13,205 bases of DNA from Candidatus Hydrogenedentota bacterium (GTDB taxonomy: Bacteria; Hydrogenedentota; Hydrogenedentia; Hydrogenedentales; CAITNO01), in NCBI GenBank assembly GCA_007124105.1, contig SLFT01000363.1, positions 1 to 13,205 of the forward strand, read 5' to 3'. Each line of letters starts with the position of its first letter. The first letter of the stretch is position 1. Below the pieces are notes generated by a model. The model searched no databases. It was given only the letters and a program-made list of their open reading frames with translations, and had not been told where the DNA came from. Made by a program: the position numbers and the translations under genes. Below are positions 5,450 through 12,585 of this stretch, piece by piece.

Positions 5450-8071
5450 CTAATTCGTTTGCAACACTTCGCGAATCTTGGCCGCGAAATCCTCGTTTGT
5501 AAATGGTTTTTGGATGAAATGTACATTGTCCGTCAGGATGCCGCGTTGGACAATGGTATTTTCAGCGTAACCCGACATAAAGAGCACCTTGATGCGCGGA
5601 TATCGTGATAACAGGCGACGGGCCAGATCGCTTCCGTTCATAATGGGCATCACAACATCCGTTATTAACAGATGGATATCCCCCTGACGCTGGTCAATTA
5701 TCTGATCAGCTTCCGCCGGGGTGCAGGCTGTTAACGTATGATAACCCAGCGAGTCCAGCATGAGCTTGCACAGATCAAGCAAGTCCGACTCGTCTTCCAC
5801 CACCAGTATGGTCTCGTTTCCGCCCAGCGCCTCTTTGGGCGCGGACGGCATCGGTGTCTTCGTATCAGGCGCAGTGGCGCAACGGGGAAAATAAATCTTG
5901 AACAGGGCGCCCTGATCCGGCTCACTGTACACGTTGATGAATCCGTTGTTCTGCTTTACAATGCCATGTACAGTTGACAAGCCGAGACCGGTTCCTCTGC
6001 CCACGTCTTTGGTAGTAAAAAAAGGTTCGAAAATGATCGCTTGCGTTTCTTTATTCATGCCGCAACCGTCATCGCTCACGGCAAGCATAACATAATCGCC
6101 GGGGATCGCTTCCCGGTTGGAGGCGCAATACGCCTCGTCTATGACGGCATCCGCCGTTTCCACGCTAATAGTTCCAACCCCGTCAATAGCGTCGCGCGCG
6201 TTCAACATCAGGTTTGCCAGCACCTGGTCCACCTGCACCGGATCGATCATGACGTAGGGGCGTGCGCTATTCGGCTTCCACGTCAGATGGATATCTTCGC
6301 CAATCACTTTCTTCAACATGCTGAAGAGTCCCTCGACGGTGTTGTTCAAATCAATGTGCTGTGGCGCAACAGGTTGCCGGCGCGCGAAGGTCAATACGCG
6401 TTGTGTCAGATCAACGGAATCGCGGGCGGCCTTTTCAATTTTTTGCAGGAAACCACGTAACGGCGCCTCAGGGTCAACATGCTGCGACGCCACTTCGAGA
6501 TAGCCAAGAATAATGCCGAGTTTGTTGTTAAAATCGTGGGCCATGCCGCCGGCCAGCCTGCCAACGCATTCAATCTTCTGGGTATGTACAAATTGTTCCT
6601 GCAGCCGCTCTTTTTCTTCCTCCATCCGCTTGCGATCGGTGACATCAGTGTCCATGCCGCGAAACCCCAGCAGCGCGCCATCGGCGTCAAGCACGGGCAT
6701 GCCGCTGCTGGACAGGCACACAACCCGTCCATCCTTGGCGACCATTTGGCTTTCAAGGTTCATGAAGGGTTCTTTCCGCGCAAGCAGGGCCAGGTTATAT
6801 TCACGGGCATCCACTCCTTCCATTGGAGGGGCCAGATCGTAACAATGCTTTTTGCCAACAATTTCGTCGGGACGATACCCGAGTACGTCGGTGACTACAT
6901 CGCTGATATAGGCGCAAAGACCCGAAGCATCCACCTCCCACGTAATGGTTCGACTCAGTCGCGCAAGTTGGTTGAAGCGCGCCTCACTTTCGCGCAACGC
7001 CATCTCTGCCCGCTTTTGTTCGGTCACATCGCGCACCGTTGCTTGCAGCAGTTCCTCCTCTTTGGTGGTAATACGAGTGAGCAGTACGGTGGCGCTGAAT
7101 TCCTCGCCATCCCGTCGTTGATGGTTCCACTCAAAAAAGTGGGCGCCGTGTTTTAGCGCCTCGCCCATCATTTCTCCGGCTTTTTCTTTCGAGGGACGCC
7201 CGTCAGGTTGGCGCTCGGGCGAAAAATCCCAGGGGCCATAAGTAGTGAGTTCCGCTTCATCCTTTATCCGGAACATCTCCAGGGCAGATTGATTCCCCGC
7301 AACAAAACGCCATGTTGAAGTATTGATCACCATAAGCGCATCATGGGAACCCTCAAACAGTTCGTGGTATTTTTCTTCGCTCTCGCGCAGCGCTTGTTCT
7401 GCCTGTTTGCTTTTCGTGTTGTCAATAATGAACCCCTCGAAACCGACTACCGAATCCCCCTCAAAAACAGGGTGCGCAGAAAAGATATGGTGGCCGACAC
7501 TGCCATCTTTGCGACGGCACTGGAGTTCGCCCGATGGGATCGGGGTCCCGGAAAGAAGGGTCGTAAAGAATTGATCCATCATTTTCACATCGGGATCGGC
7601 CTGAATCATTGAGAACCGCTTGCCTACAACTTCATCTTCCGATTCGTATCCATGCAGGGCTAACCACGCACGATTAACGTTTTGAAAGCAACCCGACCGA
7701 TCACAATAGAAATAACCCGCAAATGTATTTTCTATGATGCCTTGAAATCGCTTCTCGCGTTCACGCAACGCCGCTTTGCTGCGTTCAGTAGTGCGCAGCA
7801 TAATATGTACGAGGATCACTCCTGTGACCAGCTGCGTCGCGAGAAAAAACATCACCACCACATCCTGTCGAAGGATAGGAAACGCTACACTTGCATAGGT
7901 GGCCTGGAATGAGATTATTAACGCGCGCCGGAATCCCCCAAAAAATATCAGCAGCAGAGCAATTATCAAGGTTGTCCGGCGCCAGTGCGTACCGCGAAAC
8001 AGGTATACCGCCAGAATCAGGGAAAAGAGGAGTAGCAGGATGCTTATGGCCAGTAAAGATATTTCAAACAT
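5450..8071 (-). CDS. Triple-PAS hybrid histidine kinase with receiver domain
   Basis: An 873-residue membrane sensor. Three hydrophobic helices span the first 95 residues (about 5-25, 33-55, 70-92) with little periplasmic sequence. Three PAS domains follow (about 104-220, 230-352, 362-480), each ending in a short linker helix, so signals are probably sensed in or near the cytoplasm. The kinase core has GGMAHDFNN with phospho-accepting H512 (NtrB-like HPK4 type), N-box LANLMLNARDAID (618-630), DDGCGM, FEPFFTTKDVGRGTGLGLS (681-699). A receiver domain ends the chain: E759/D760, phosphorylatable D805, S833 and K855. No DNA-binding output domain or separate response regulator is nearby, so its target is unknown. 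The ATG at 8071 has GGGAG 6 nt upstream. It follows the isomerase gene on the same strand after 55 bp and might be co-transcribed. Confidence 0.93.
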   Translation of the reverse strand: MFEISLLAISILLLLFSLILAVYLFRGTHWRRTTLIIALLLIFFGGFRRALIISFQATYASVAFPILRQDVVVMFFLATQLVTGVILVHIMLRTTERSKAALREREKRFQGIIENTFAGYFYCDRSGCFQNVNRAWLALHGYESEDEVVGKRFSMIQADPDVKMMDQFFTTLLSGTPIPSGELQCRRKDGSVGHHIFSAHPVFEGDSVVGFEGFIIDNTKSKQAEQALRESEEKYHELFEGSHDALMVINTSTWRFVAGNQSALEMFRIKDEAELTTYGPWDFSPERQPDGRPSKEKAGEMMGEALKHGAHFFEWNHQRRDGEEFSATVLLTRITTKEEELLQATVRDVTEQKRAEMALRESEARFNQLARLSRTITWEVDASGLCAYISDVVTDVLGYRPDEIVGKKHCYDLAPPMEGVDAREYNLALLARKEPFMNLESQMVAKDGRVVCLSSSGMPVLDADGALLGFRGMDTDVTDRKRMEEEKERLQEQFVHTQKIECVGRLAGGMAHDFNNKLGIILGYLEVASQHVDPEAPLRGFLQKIEKAARDSVDLTQRVLTFARRQPVAPQHIDLNNTVEGLFSMLKKVIGEDIHLTWKPNSARPYVMIDPVQVDQVLANLMLNARDAIDGVGTISVETADAVIDEAYCASNREAIPGDYVMLAVSDDGCGMNKETQAIIFEPFFTTKDVGRGTGLGLSTVHGIVKQNNGFINVYSEPDQGALFKIYFPRCATAPDTKTPMPSAPKEALGGNETILVVEDESDLLDLCKLMLDSLGYHTLTACTPAEADQIIDQRQGDIHLLITDVVMPIMNGSDLARRLLSRYPRIKVLFMSGYAENTIVQRGILTDNVHFIQKPFTNEDFAAKIREVLQTN

Positions 8072-8126
8072 GCCAACTCCCTTTCACCCGTGTAAAGGAC
8101 ACAAGAATCGGGCCGCCGTCCTGATC

Positions 8127-8951
8127 TCAGACCGCGCTGAGGTACGCCCGCTTAACGCGCTCGACCAGTTGTTCCTGGTCCCAGTCCCAAAACTCGGTGG
8201 AGAAGATTTCCACTTCGATGGGGCCGTTAAAACCTGTCTGATCAACCCAGCCGCGAATGCGCGGGATGTCTATGCAGCCCTCGCCCATCATACCGCGATC
8301 GGTCAGGATATGACGTGTGGGCGTGCGCCAGTCGCATACGTGAAAAGAAAGGATGGACTTGCCCGCGCGCTGAATCTCGGATTTCAGCATGGGGTCCCAC
8401 CAGAGATGATAGACATCCACGGTAACGCCGACCCAGGGCGAGTTCAGCGCCACCACCATATTGTTCGCCTGTTCGAGGGTGTTTACCGCGCTGCGATCAT
8501 CGGCATACATGGGATGCAGCGGCTCGATGGACAGCTTCACTTCAGCCGCGCGCGCGTGAGGCAACACCGCCGCGATGCCGTCCATGATCTGCTGACGCGC
8601 CTCGGCCAGTTCCATGCCGGGCACGGCGCCGCACACAAGCACCACCAGCGGCGCGCCAATGGCGGCGGCCTCGTCAATGGCGCGTCGGTTGTCGTCTCGC
8701 GCCGCTTCCCGGTCGGCAGCGCCGCGCGCGGGGAAAAAACCGCCGCGACACAGACTGACCACGCGCAATCCGGAGTCGCGCAACATGCACCCCGCCTCTT
8801 CGGCGCCATACGGCTCGATGTGATTGCGCCACACCGTGATGCCGGGCACATCCGCGCGCGCATAGCCGTCAATGGCTTCCCGAAGCGACCAGGGCTTGGT
8901 CGTCATGGTGTGAATACATAAGCGTGAACAATCCTGAATGTCTTGTGCCAT
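8127..8951 (-). CDS. Sugar phosphate isomerase/epimerase (xylose-isomerase-like TIM barrel)
   Basis: A 274-residue protein of normal family length (AP-endonuclease family 2 fold, PF01261). The barrel strands are recognisable: GITVWRNHIEPYG near the N-terminus, GLRVVSLCRGG (61-71), a strand with PLVVLVCG, KLSIEPLHPMYADDR (139-153), VGVTVDVYHLWWD (174-186), SFHVCDW (202-208) and IEVEIFS (245-251). The expected divalent-metal ligands are E143, D179, H204 and E246 or E248. Such enzymes isomerise or epimerise sugars or inositol derivatives; the exact substrate cannot be read from the sequence. The start is 2 nt downstream of the kinase 1 stop codon, so the two genes are translated together. Its neighbours suggest a role in making or recycling a glycan precursor. 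Confidence 0.88.
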   Translation of the reverse strand: MAQDIQDCSRLCIHTMTTKPWSLREAIDGYARADVPGITVWRNHIEPYGAEEAGCMLRDSGLRVVSLCRGGFFPARGAADREAARDDNRRAIDEAAAIGAPLVVLVCGAVPGMELAEARQQIMDGIAAVLPHARAAEVKLSIEPLHPMYADDRSAVNTLEQANNMVVALNSPWVGVTVDVYHLWWDPMLKSEIQRAGKSILSFHVCDWRTPTRHILTDRGMMGEGCIDIPRIRGWVDQTGFNGPIEVEIFSTEFWDWDQEQLVERVKRAYLSAV

Positions 8952-8953
8952 GG

Positions 8954-9817
8954 CTATCGCTCCTGCTCGTGAGGTTGGTCAAAACGAAACGCGCGCAACG
9001 GGTTCAAGCGCTCTGGCGGCCCGTACTTGGCCCAGCGGGCCTCGATTCTTGCGCGGCGTTCCCGTTGTGCCTGACGCACCCGGGGCATCCACACGCGCAA
9101 ATCGAGGTTGTTGGGAAGTATGGCATCAATGAACGGCACCAGCAACGCATCGGACAAGGCGTCGCAAAAGGAATCGTATAACTGTATATGATTTTTCAAG
9201 CGTTTCTCGTCGTCGTAAACGCAGCCAATCTCCACCGCTTCCAAGTCCACAAAATAGAACTGTGCGCCGTCGCGGGTCATGATATTTTTTCCGGACAGGT
9301 CGGCGTGCCACGCGCCGCTTTCGCCCAATTTATTGACGGCGCGCGCCAGTTCAGCCAAAAAAGCGGCAATGGCTTCGCCGTCAACACCCTCGCGAATGCG
9401 CATGCTCAAGTACGTTTCCACGTCATAAGAAAAACTAAGGTATTGGAATATCTGTGCGCCGGCTTTGACCATGCCCAGCCGGCCATACTCAACATACGCC
9501 AACGGTTCGGGTACGCGCACCCCATGTTGGCGCAAATAATGCAACGCTATCCAGGGGGCGCGGCTTCGGCTGCGCCCATGGCCGACAAGGCCGCTTGCCA
9601 GCCCGTGCCGCGTCTCTTTGATCACCCAGTGGCCCAGACGGCGTACGCGCGATTTCTCAGACGTTTTCAGCACCTCGCCTTCATAGGTCAACAAGGCCTG
9701 CAACTGTTTTTCGTCAACATCCTGACGCGCATAGGCCATGCCGCCGGGCACGGGCAATTGCCTGAACCCGTCCGGACACAAAAACGCCTGCAATTCTTCT
9801 GATTTATGTGACATCAT
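8954..9817 (-). CDS. Putative LPS kinase-like protein, kinase 1
   Basis: A 287-residue protein with a minimal protein-kinase-like fold of the WaaP/InaA type. Visible motifs are the ATP-anchoring lysine in HWVIKE (K67), the catalytic loop HADLSGKNIM (H171, D173, N178) and the metal-binding VDLEAVE (D191). Such enzymes phosphorylate heptose or Kdo in the LPS core at the inner membrane's cytoplasmic face; the acceptor here is unknown. The start ATG at 9817 overlaps the stop of a truncated kinase frame as ATGA, the same arrangement used elsewhere in the operon. The former upstream gene (kinase 2) is now about 2 kb away behind an opposite-strand insert, so this gene may have lost its original promoter. 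Confidence 0.8.
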   Translation of the reverse strand: MMSHKSEELQAFLCPDGFRQLPVPGGMAYARQDVDEKQLQALLTYEGEVLKTSEKSRVRRLGHWVIKETRHGLASGLVGHGRSRSRAPWIALHYLRQHGVRVPEPLAYVEYGRLGMVKAGAQIFQYLSFSYDVETYLSMRIREGVDGEAIAAFLAELARAVNKLGESGAWHADLSGKNIMTRDGAQFYFVDLEAVEIGCVYDDEKRLKNHIQLYDSFCDALSDALLVPFIDAILPNNLDLRVWMPRVRQAQRERRARIEARWAKYGPPERLNPLRAFRFDQPHEQER

Positions 9818-9882
9818 GCCTTCACTGGTCTCCTGCCCTGAATCATATCAGAAACCAGCGCTTTGGCGCGATATGCCGCATC
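9804..9882. repeat. Direct repeat copy A, left border of the hsdM-rhuM insert
   Basis: Aligned without gaps to 11796-11874 (offset 1992), 65 of 79 positions agree by hand count. It spans the last 22 codons and stop of a kinase-2-type gene plus the first 14 nt of kinase 1. Identity falls off sharply on both sides. Confidence 0.75.
9814..9882 (-). pseudogene. 3' remnant of a kinase-2-type gene
   Basis: The reading frame that ends in TGA at 9816-9814 encodes DAAYRAKALVSDMIQGR plus five residues. Seventeen of these 22 residues equal the C-terminus of the kinase at 11806-12585. Beyond 9882 similarity stops, although the frame stays open for about another 30 codons until a TGA near 9985. No ATG-initiated kinase gene is attached. 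It is therefore either the tail of a gene cut by the insert or a tail brought in by it. Its ATGA overlap with kinase 1 preserves the original gene-gene junction. Confidence 0.65.
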
Positions 9883-10064
9883 AGCAAATGGGGACACTTC
9901 GGCGCCAGTTCGGTAATCATAGAAGTCGTGATGTTGGTTTGCCCATGTCGCCGGACGCTGCCTGACGAACGCCAAAACAAGACTTCAAAGCGAGGTTCAG
10001 GTATAATAGGCTATCAGGCCTCCCGTCTGAATCTATAGCAAATATATTGAAAAGGGGCATAAAC
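9883..10064. promoter_or_regulatory. Left end of the insert with candidate divergent promoters
   Basis: Between repeat A and the hsdM remnant there is no recognisable gene. A perfect TATAAT lies at 10002-10007 on the plus strand, about 58 bp before the hsdM start, but it lacks a clear -35. Overlapping it on the minus strand, TATTAT (10003-10008) with TTCAGA 17 bp away (10026-10031) could drive kinase 1 and the isomerase through a leader of about 180 nt. Both assignments are tentative. Confidence 0.3.
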
Positions 10065-10517
10065 ATGGCCCAACTCGAACATATCGAAGCCATCGAAAAG
10101 CGTCTTTGGAGCGCAGCGGGTACGTTGCGGGCGAACTCGAACTACGCCAGCAACGAATACTTCCTGCCCGTCATGGGCCTGGTGTTTCTCCGGCACGCCT
10201 ATAGCCGTTATCTCGGCGTCAGAGACAGTATTGAAGCGAATCTTCCCAAACGCGGCGGCAAGACCCGCCCGCTGACAAAGGAAGATTTCTCGCGCAGGAG
10301 CGCCATCTTCCTGCGACCCGAAGCCCAGTTTGCCGACCCAAAAGCCCACGATGGCGGAGAATTTTTCGCTCCCGGCCGGTATATCGGCGTTGCGCCCGAA
10401 GAGGAAGACTTCGAGGAGACCCCGCGCGAGATTCACGTTGAACTCGAAGACCTCAACACCGAAGCGGCGCAGCGGGCCGCAACCATCAAGCGCAGCTTCG
10501 AGGAGATGGGGATATGA
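10065..10517 (+). pseudogene. hsdM: Type I restriction-modification methyltransferase subunit HsdM, internally deleted in frame
   Basis: A 150-residue open frame made of three HsdM pieces. Residues 1-89 are the HsdM N-terminal helical domain (LWSAAGTLRANSNYASNEY, LVFLRHAYSRYL, FLRPEAQF). Residues 93-103 (KAHDGGEFFAP) are the piece that normally opens the catalytic domain. Residues 103-150 (PGRYIG, then an acidic helix ending KRSFEEMGI) resemble the normal C-terminus. A full HsdM has roughly 500 or more residues. The S-adenosylmethionine motif (DPACGSGG-like) and the catalytic NPPF/Y motif are both gone, so methylation is impossible. The reading frame is nevertheless intact and overlaps rhuM by 4 nt (ATGA). 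The start ATG at 10065 has AAGGGG upstream. It may be a dead relic or a kept small protein. Confidence 0.8.
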
Positions 10518-11551
10518 ACGATAATCTGACGCAGAAGAGTCATTTTCTGGTTTACCAAGCGGAAGACGGGACCTTCAAGATTGATGTCCGGCTTGAAGAT
10601 GAGACTGTCTGGCTGACCCAGCCGCTTATGGCGGAATTATTTCAAACCACTATTCCGAACATAAGTATTCATATACGAAACATTTACGGCGAGCGGGAAC
10701 TTGCCCCCGAGGCAACTGTTAAGAAATTCTTAACAGTTCGAAAGGAAGGCAGCAGGAATGTACAGCGGAATCTGGAATACTACAATCTCGACATGATCAT
10801 CTCTGTCGGCTACCGCGTGAAATCCCACGTTGCCACCCGCTTTCGCATCTGGGCCACCCAGCGGCTCACCGAATATGTCGTTAAAGGCTTCGTCATGGAC
10901 GACGAACGGCTCAAGAACCCCGACCACCCCTTCGACTATTTCGAGGAGCTCCTGCGCCGTATCCAGGACATCCGCACCTCCGAGCGGCGCTTCTACCAGA
11001 AAATCACCGACATCTACGCCACCGCCATTGATTACGACCCCACCCAGGAGATCAGCCTGAACTTTTTCAAAACCGTTCAGAACAAACTGCACTGGGCCAT
11101 CACCGGCCAGACCGCCGCCGAGATCGTCCACCACCGCGCCGACCACACCCAGCCCAACATGGGCCTGACCAACTGGCGCGGCGATAAAATACGCAAACGC
11201 GACGTAGCCATCGCCAAGAACTATCTCAACGAAGCAGAACTCGCCGCGCTCAACAACCTCGTCGAACAATACCTCATCTACGCCGAAGGCCAGGCCATGC
11301 GCCGCATCGCCATGACCATGCAGGACTGGGTCAAGCGGCTCGACGCTTTTCTCCAGTTCAACGAACGGGATATCCTTGAACATGCGGGCAAGGTCTCCCA
11401 CGAGATGGCGAAGGAAGTGGCCGAGGCCGAATACGACAAGTTTCACCGCGAACACATCCGCCAACAAGACCGGGAACCGTCAGACTTTGACCGCAGCCTG
11501 GAGAACAGGGCCGACGAACTGAAGAAGGTCGCCGGGCCGAAGAGACCATGA
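10514..11551 (+). CDS. rhuM: RhuM family protein
   Basis: A 345-residue protein matching the RhuM family (PF13310) over its full usual length. The N-terminus has DETVWLTQPLMAELFQ (29-44), a helix-turn-helix-like segment running to IRNIYGE. The family signature NLEYYNLDMIISVGYRV (86-102) and RFRIWATQRL (109-118) follow. Then come FDYFEELLRRIQDIRTSERRFYQKITDIYATAIDYD and the C-terminal TNWRGDKI with a long helical tail. The molecular function is not established. The name comes from a Salmonella pathogenicity-island gene, and homologues frequently sit inside type I restriction-modification operons between hsdM and hsdS, which fits the position here. It overlaps hsdM by 4 nt. It appears complete even though hsdM is gutted and hsdS and hsdR are absent. 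Confidence 0.9.
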   Translation: MNDNLTQKSHFLVYQAEDGTFKIDVRLEDETVWLTQPLMAELFQTTIPNISIHIRNIYGERELAPEATVKKFLTVRKEGSRNVQRNLEYYNLDMIISVGYRVKSHVATRFRIWATQRLTEYVVKGFVMDDERLKNPDHPFDYFEELLRRIQDIRTSERRFYQKITDIYATAIDYDPTQEISLNFFKTVQNKLHWAITGQTAAEIVHHRADHTQPNMGLTNWRGDKIRKRDVAIAKNYLNEAELAALNNLVEQYLIYAEGQAMRRIAMTMQDWVKRLDAFLQFNERDILEHAGKVSHEMAKEVAEAEYDKFHREHIRQQDREPSDFDRSLENRADELKKVAGPKRP

Positions 11552-11600
11552 GTTTGCCTTCCAGCGTTCTCAAAGGGTTTGGGAGTAAATCAGAACGCCA

Positions 11601-11626
11601 CTCACGGGGGGGGGCGAAGCCGTGAG
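11601..11626. terminator. Hairpin downstream of rhuM, containing a G9 run
   Basis: CTCACGG (11601-11607) pairs perfectly with CCGTGAG (11620-11626) across a 12-nt loop, 49 bp after the rhuM stop. The loop is mostly part of a nine-G tract (11606-11614). A TTTT occurs only 8 nt after the stem, so it is at best an imperfect intrinsic terminator for the plus-strand genes. Confidence 0.4.
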
Positions 11627-11655
11627 AAAGCCATTTTGCCAGTGCCGTCGCCGTA

Positions 11656-11799
11656 CTACGCTAACTGTATGTAGCGAGCGATATCTTCGACTTCACCCTG
11701 CAATTCATTGATGCAACAATCTTCTGCAATGCTCTCAACTGGAGGCGCCTCCTGGAAATGGAACGGTTCGCTTCTCTCCCCGTAATAATTGACGGTTAT
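11656..11799 (-). pseudogene. Small unidentified frame cut at its 5' end by the repeat border
   Basis: Reading from the repeat B border, 47 codons encode a coding-like peptide: ITVNYYGERSEPFHF near the start and ELQGEVEDIARYIQLA at the end, acidic with an amphipathic C-terminal helix. There is no ATG, GTG or suitable TTG at its beginning, and an in-frame TGA (the kinase 2 stop) lies just upstream. The simplest reading is that a small gene lost its start when the junction formed, only 2-3 nt from the edge of the similarity with repeat A. I do not recognise the family; size and style resemble toxin-antitoxin accessory proteins. It could also be chance open sequence. Confidence 0.35.
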
Positions 11800-11874
11800 G
11801 CGACGTCATGCCTCCGATGCGTTCCGGCCTTGAATCATATCGGAAACCAGCGCTTTGACGCGATACGCCGCGTC
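11796..11874. repeat. Direct repeat copy B, right border of the hsdM-rhuM insert
   Basis: Gapless counterpart of 9804-9882. It contains the true 3' end of kinase 2 (stop at 11808-11806) and, directly after it, ATGACGTCGCATAA, which matches the first 14 nt of kinase 1 at 12 of 14 positions. That frame has no kinase 1 body behind it in this copy. Confidence 0.75.
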
Positions 11875-12585
11875 GAGCCAACGGGGCGGCGCCTTGCCGC
11901 CATACCCGTGGAGGAGATGGCGCCAGTGTTCAGCAGGATGTCCCCGTTTTTCCAGGGATCGCCGCAGCCGCAACAGGTTGCGCGCGCGCGCTACAGGCCG
12001 CACAGAATCGCCTGTTCGTGCGCCGTCAAAATCCAGCAGGAACAGACCGTCCTCAGAAACGAAAATATTCTTAACCTGTAAATCAGCGTGATATATGCCC
12101 TTGTCGTGCATAAGCCGTATGAGCGCGCCGCAATCACGGAGCAGCGCCTGTGTTCGTCCTGCATCATCTTCGTTGGCGCGAAGCCAGGCGTCCAGGTCGC
12201 AACCGGGCATTAGTTCCGTGGCAAGCGCGCCGTAATAAAACAGTCCGCGTCGCTGCCAGCGCACCCCCAGCAACGCCGGCGCGGGAACGCCTCGCGCAAG
12301 TATCTGCCGATGTATGCGAAACTCTTCGCGCGGTCGGTTGCGCAACAGGAAGCCCGCATCCAATACATGCCCCAACAATCCCCCGCGACGACAAACGCGC
12401 AGCATGCCATATCGCCCGTTTTTCCAAGGAAACCGCGTCATATTGCCGCGTCCGACAGCCGCGACCGGCTGACACCCATCCTCGTGGAACAGCGCCGCCG
12501 CGACAACGTCCGCTTCGTCTCGACGGACACGGGCATACATATTGCCGCGTCGCAGTTCGATAAAGTCGTCTTCCGTTGCGCTCAT
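11806..12585 (-). CDS. Kdo/LPS kinase family protein, kinase 2
   Basis: A 259-residue protein of the KdkA/InaA lipopolysaccharide kinase type. Marks are TRFPWKNGRYGMLRVCRRGGLLG with the RRGG loop (67-70) typical of Kdo kinases, a helix-C glutamate in PREEFR (E87/E88), YHADLQVKNIF (H166, D168, N173) and LLDFDGAR (D185, D187). Kdo kinases phosphorylate the inner-core sugar of LPS with ATP at the cytoplasmic membrane face; the exact acceptor here is inferred. I chose the ATG at 12585 because it overlaps the upstream aminotransferase stop as ATGA; the longer frame back to 12753 lies antiparallel to nothing useful and only re-reads the aminotransferase gene in another frame. Its last 22 codons are part of repeat B. 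Confidence 0.82.
   Translation of the reverse strand: MSATEDDFIELRRGNMYARVRRDEADVVAAALFHEDGCQPVAAVGRGNMTRFPWKNGRYGMLRVCRRGGLLGHVLDAGFLLRNRPREEFRIHRQILARGVPAPALLGVRWQRRGLFYYGALATELMPGCDLDAWLRANEDDAGRTQALLRDCGALIRLMHDKGIYHADLQVKNIFVSEDGLFLLDFDGARTGDSVRPVARARNLLRLRRSLEKRGHPAEHWRHLLHGYGGKAPPRWLDAAYRVKALVSDMIQGRNASEA

Larger units (their letters stand above)
9883..11795. mobile_element. hsdM-rhuM insert splitting the glycan operon
   Basis: About 1.9 kb of DNA with plus-strand genes sits inside an otherwise tightly packed minus-strand operon and is bracketed by direct repeats A and B. The contents are an internally deleted type I methyltransferase gene, an intact rhuM-family gene, a hairpin and the 3' part of a small minus-strand frame. 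There is no integrase, transposase or terminal inverted repeat visible, so the mechanism is unknown. Exact recombination between the repeats would remove 1992 bp and restore kinase 2 directly overlapping kinase 1. Confidence 0.5.

Noticed and set aside
11606..11614. A run of nine G as a possible phase-variation switch.
   Set aside because: It lies outside any supported reading frame and in no visible promoter spacer, so slippage would have no evident effect. It is simply part of the hairpin loop.
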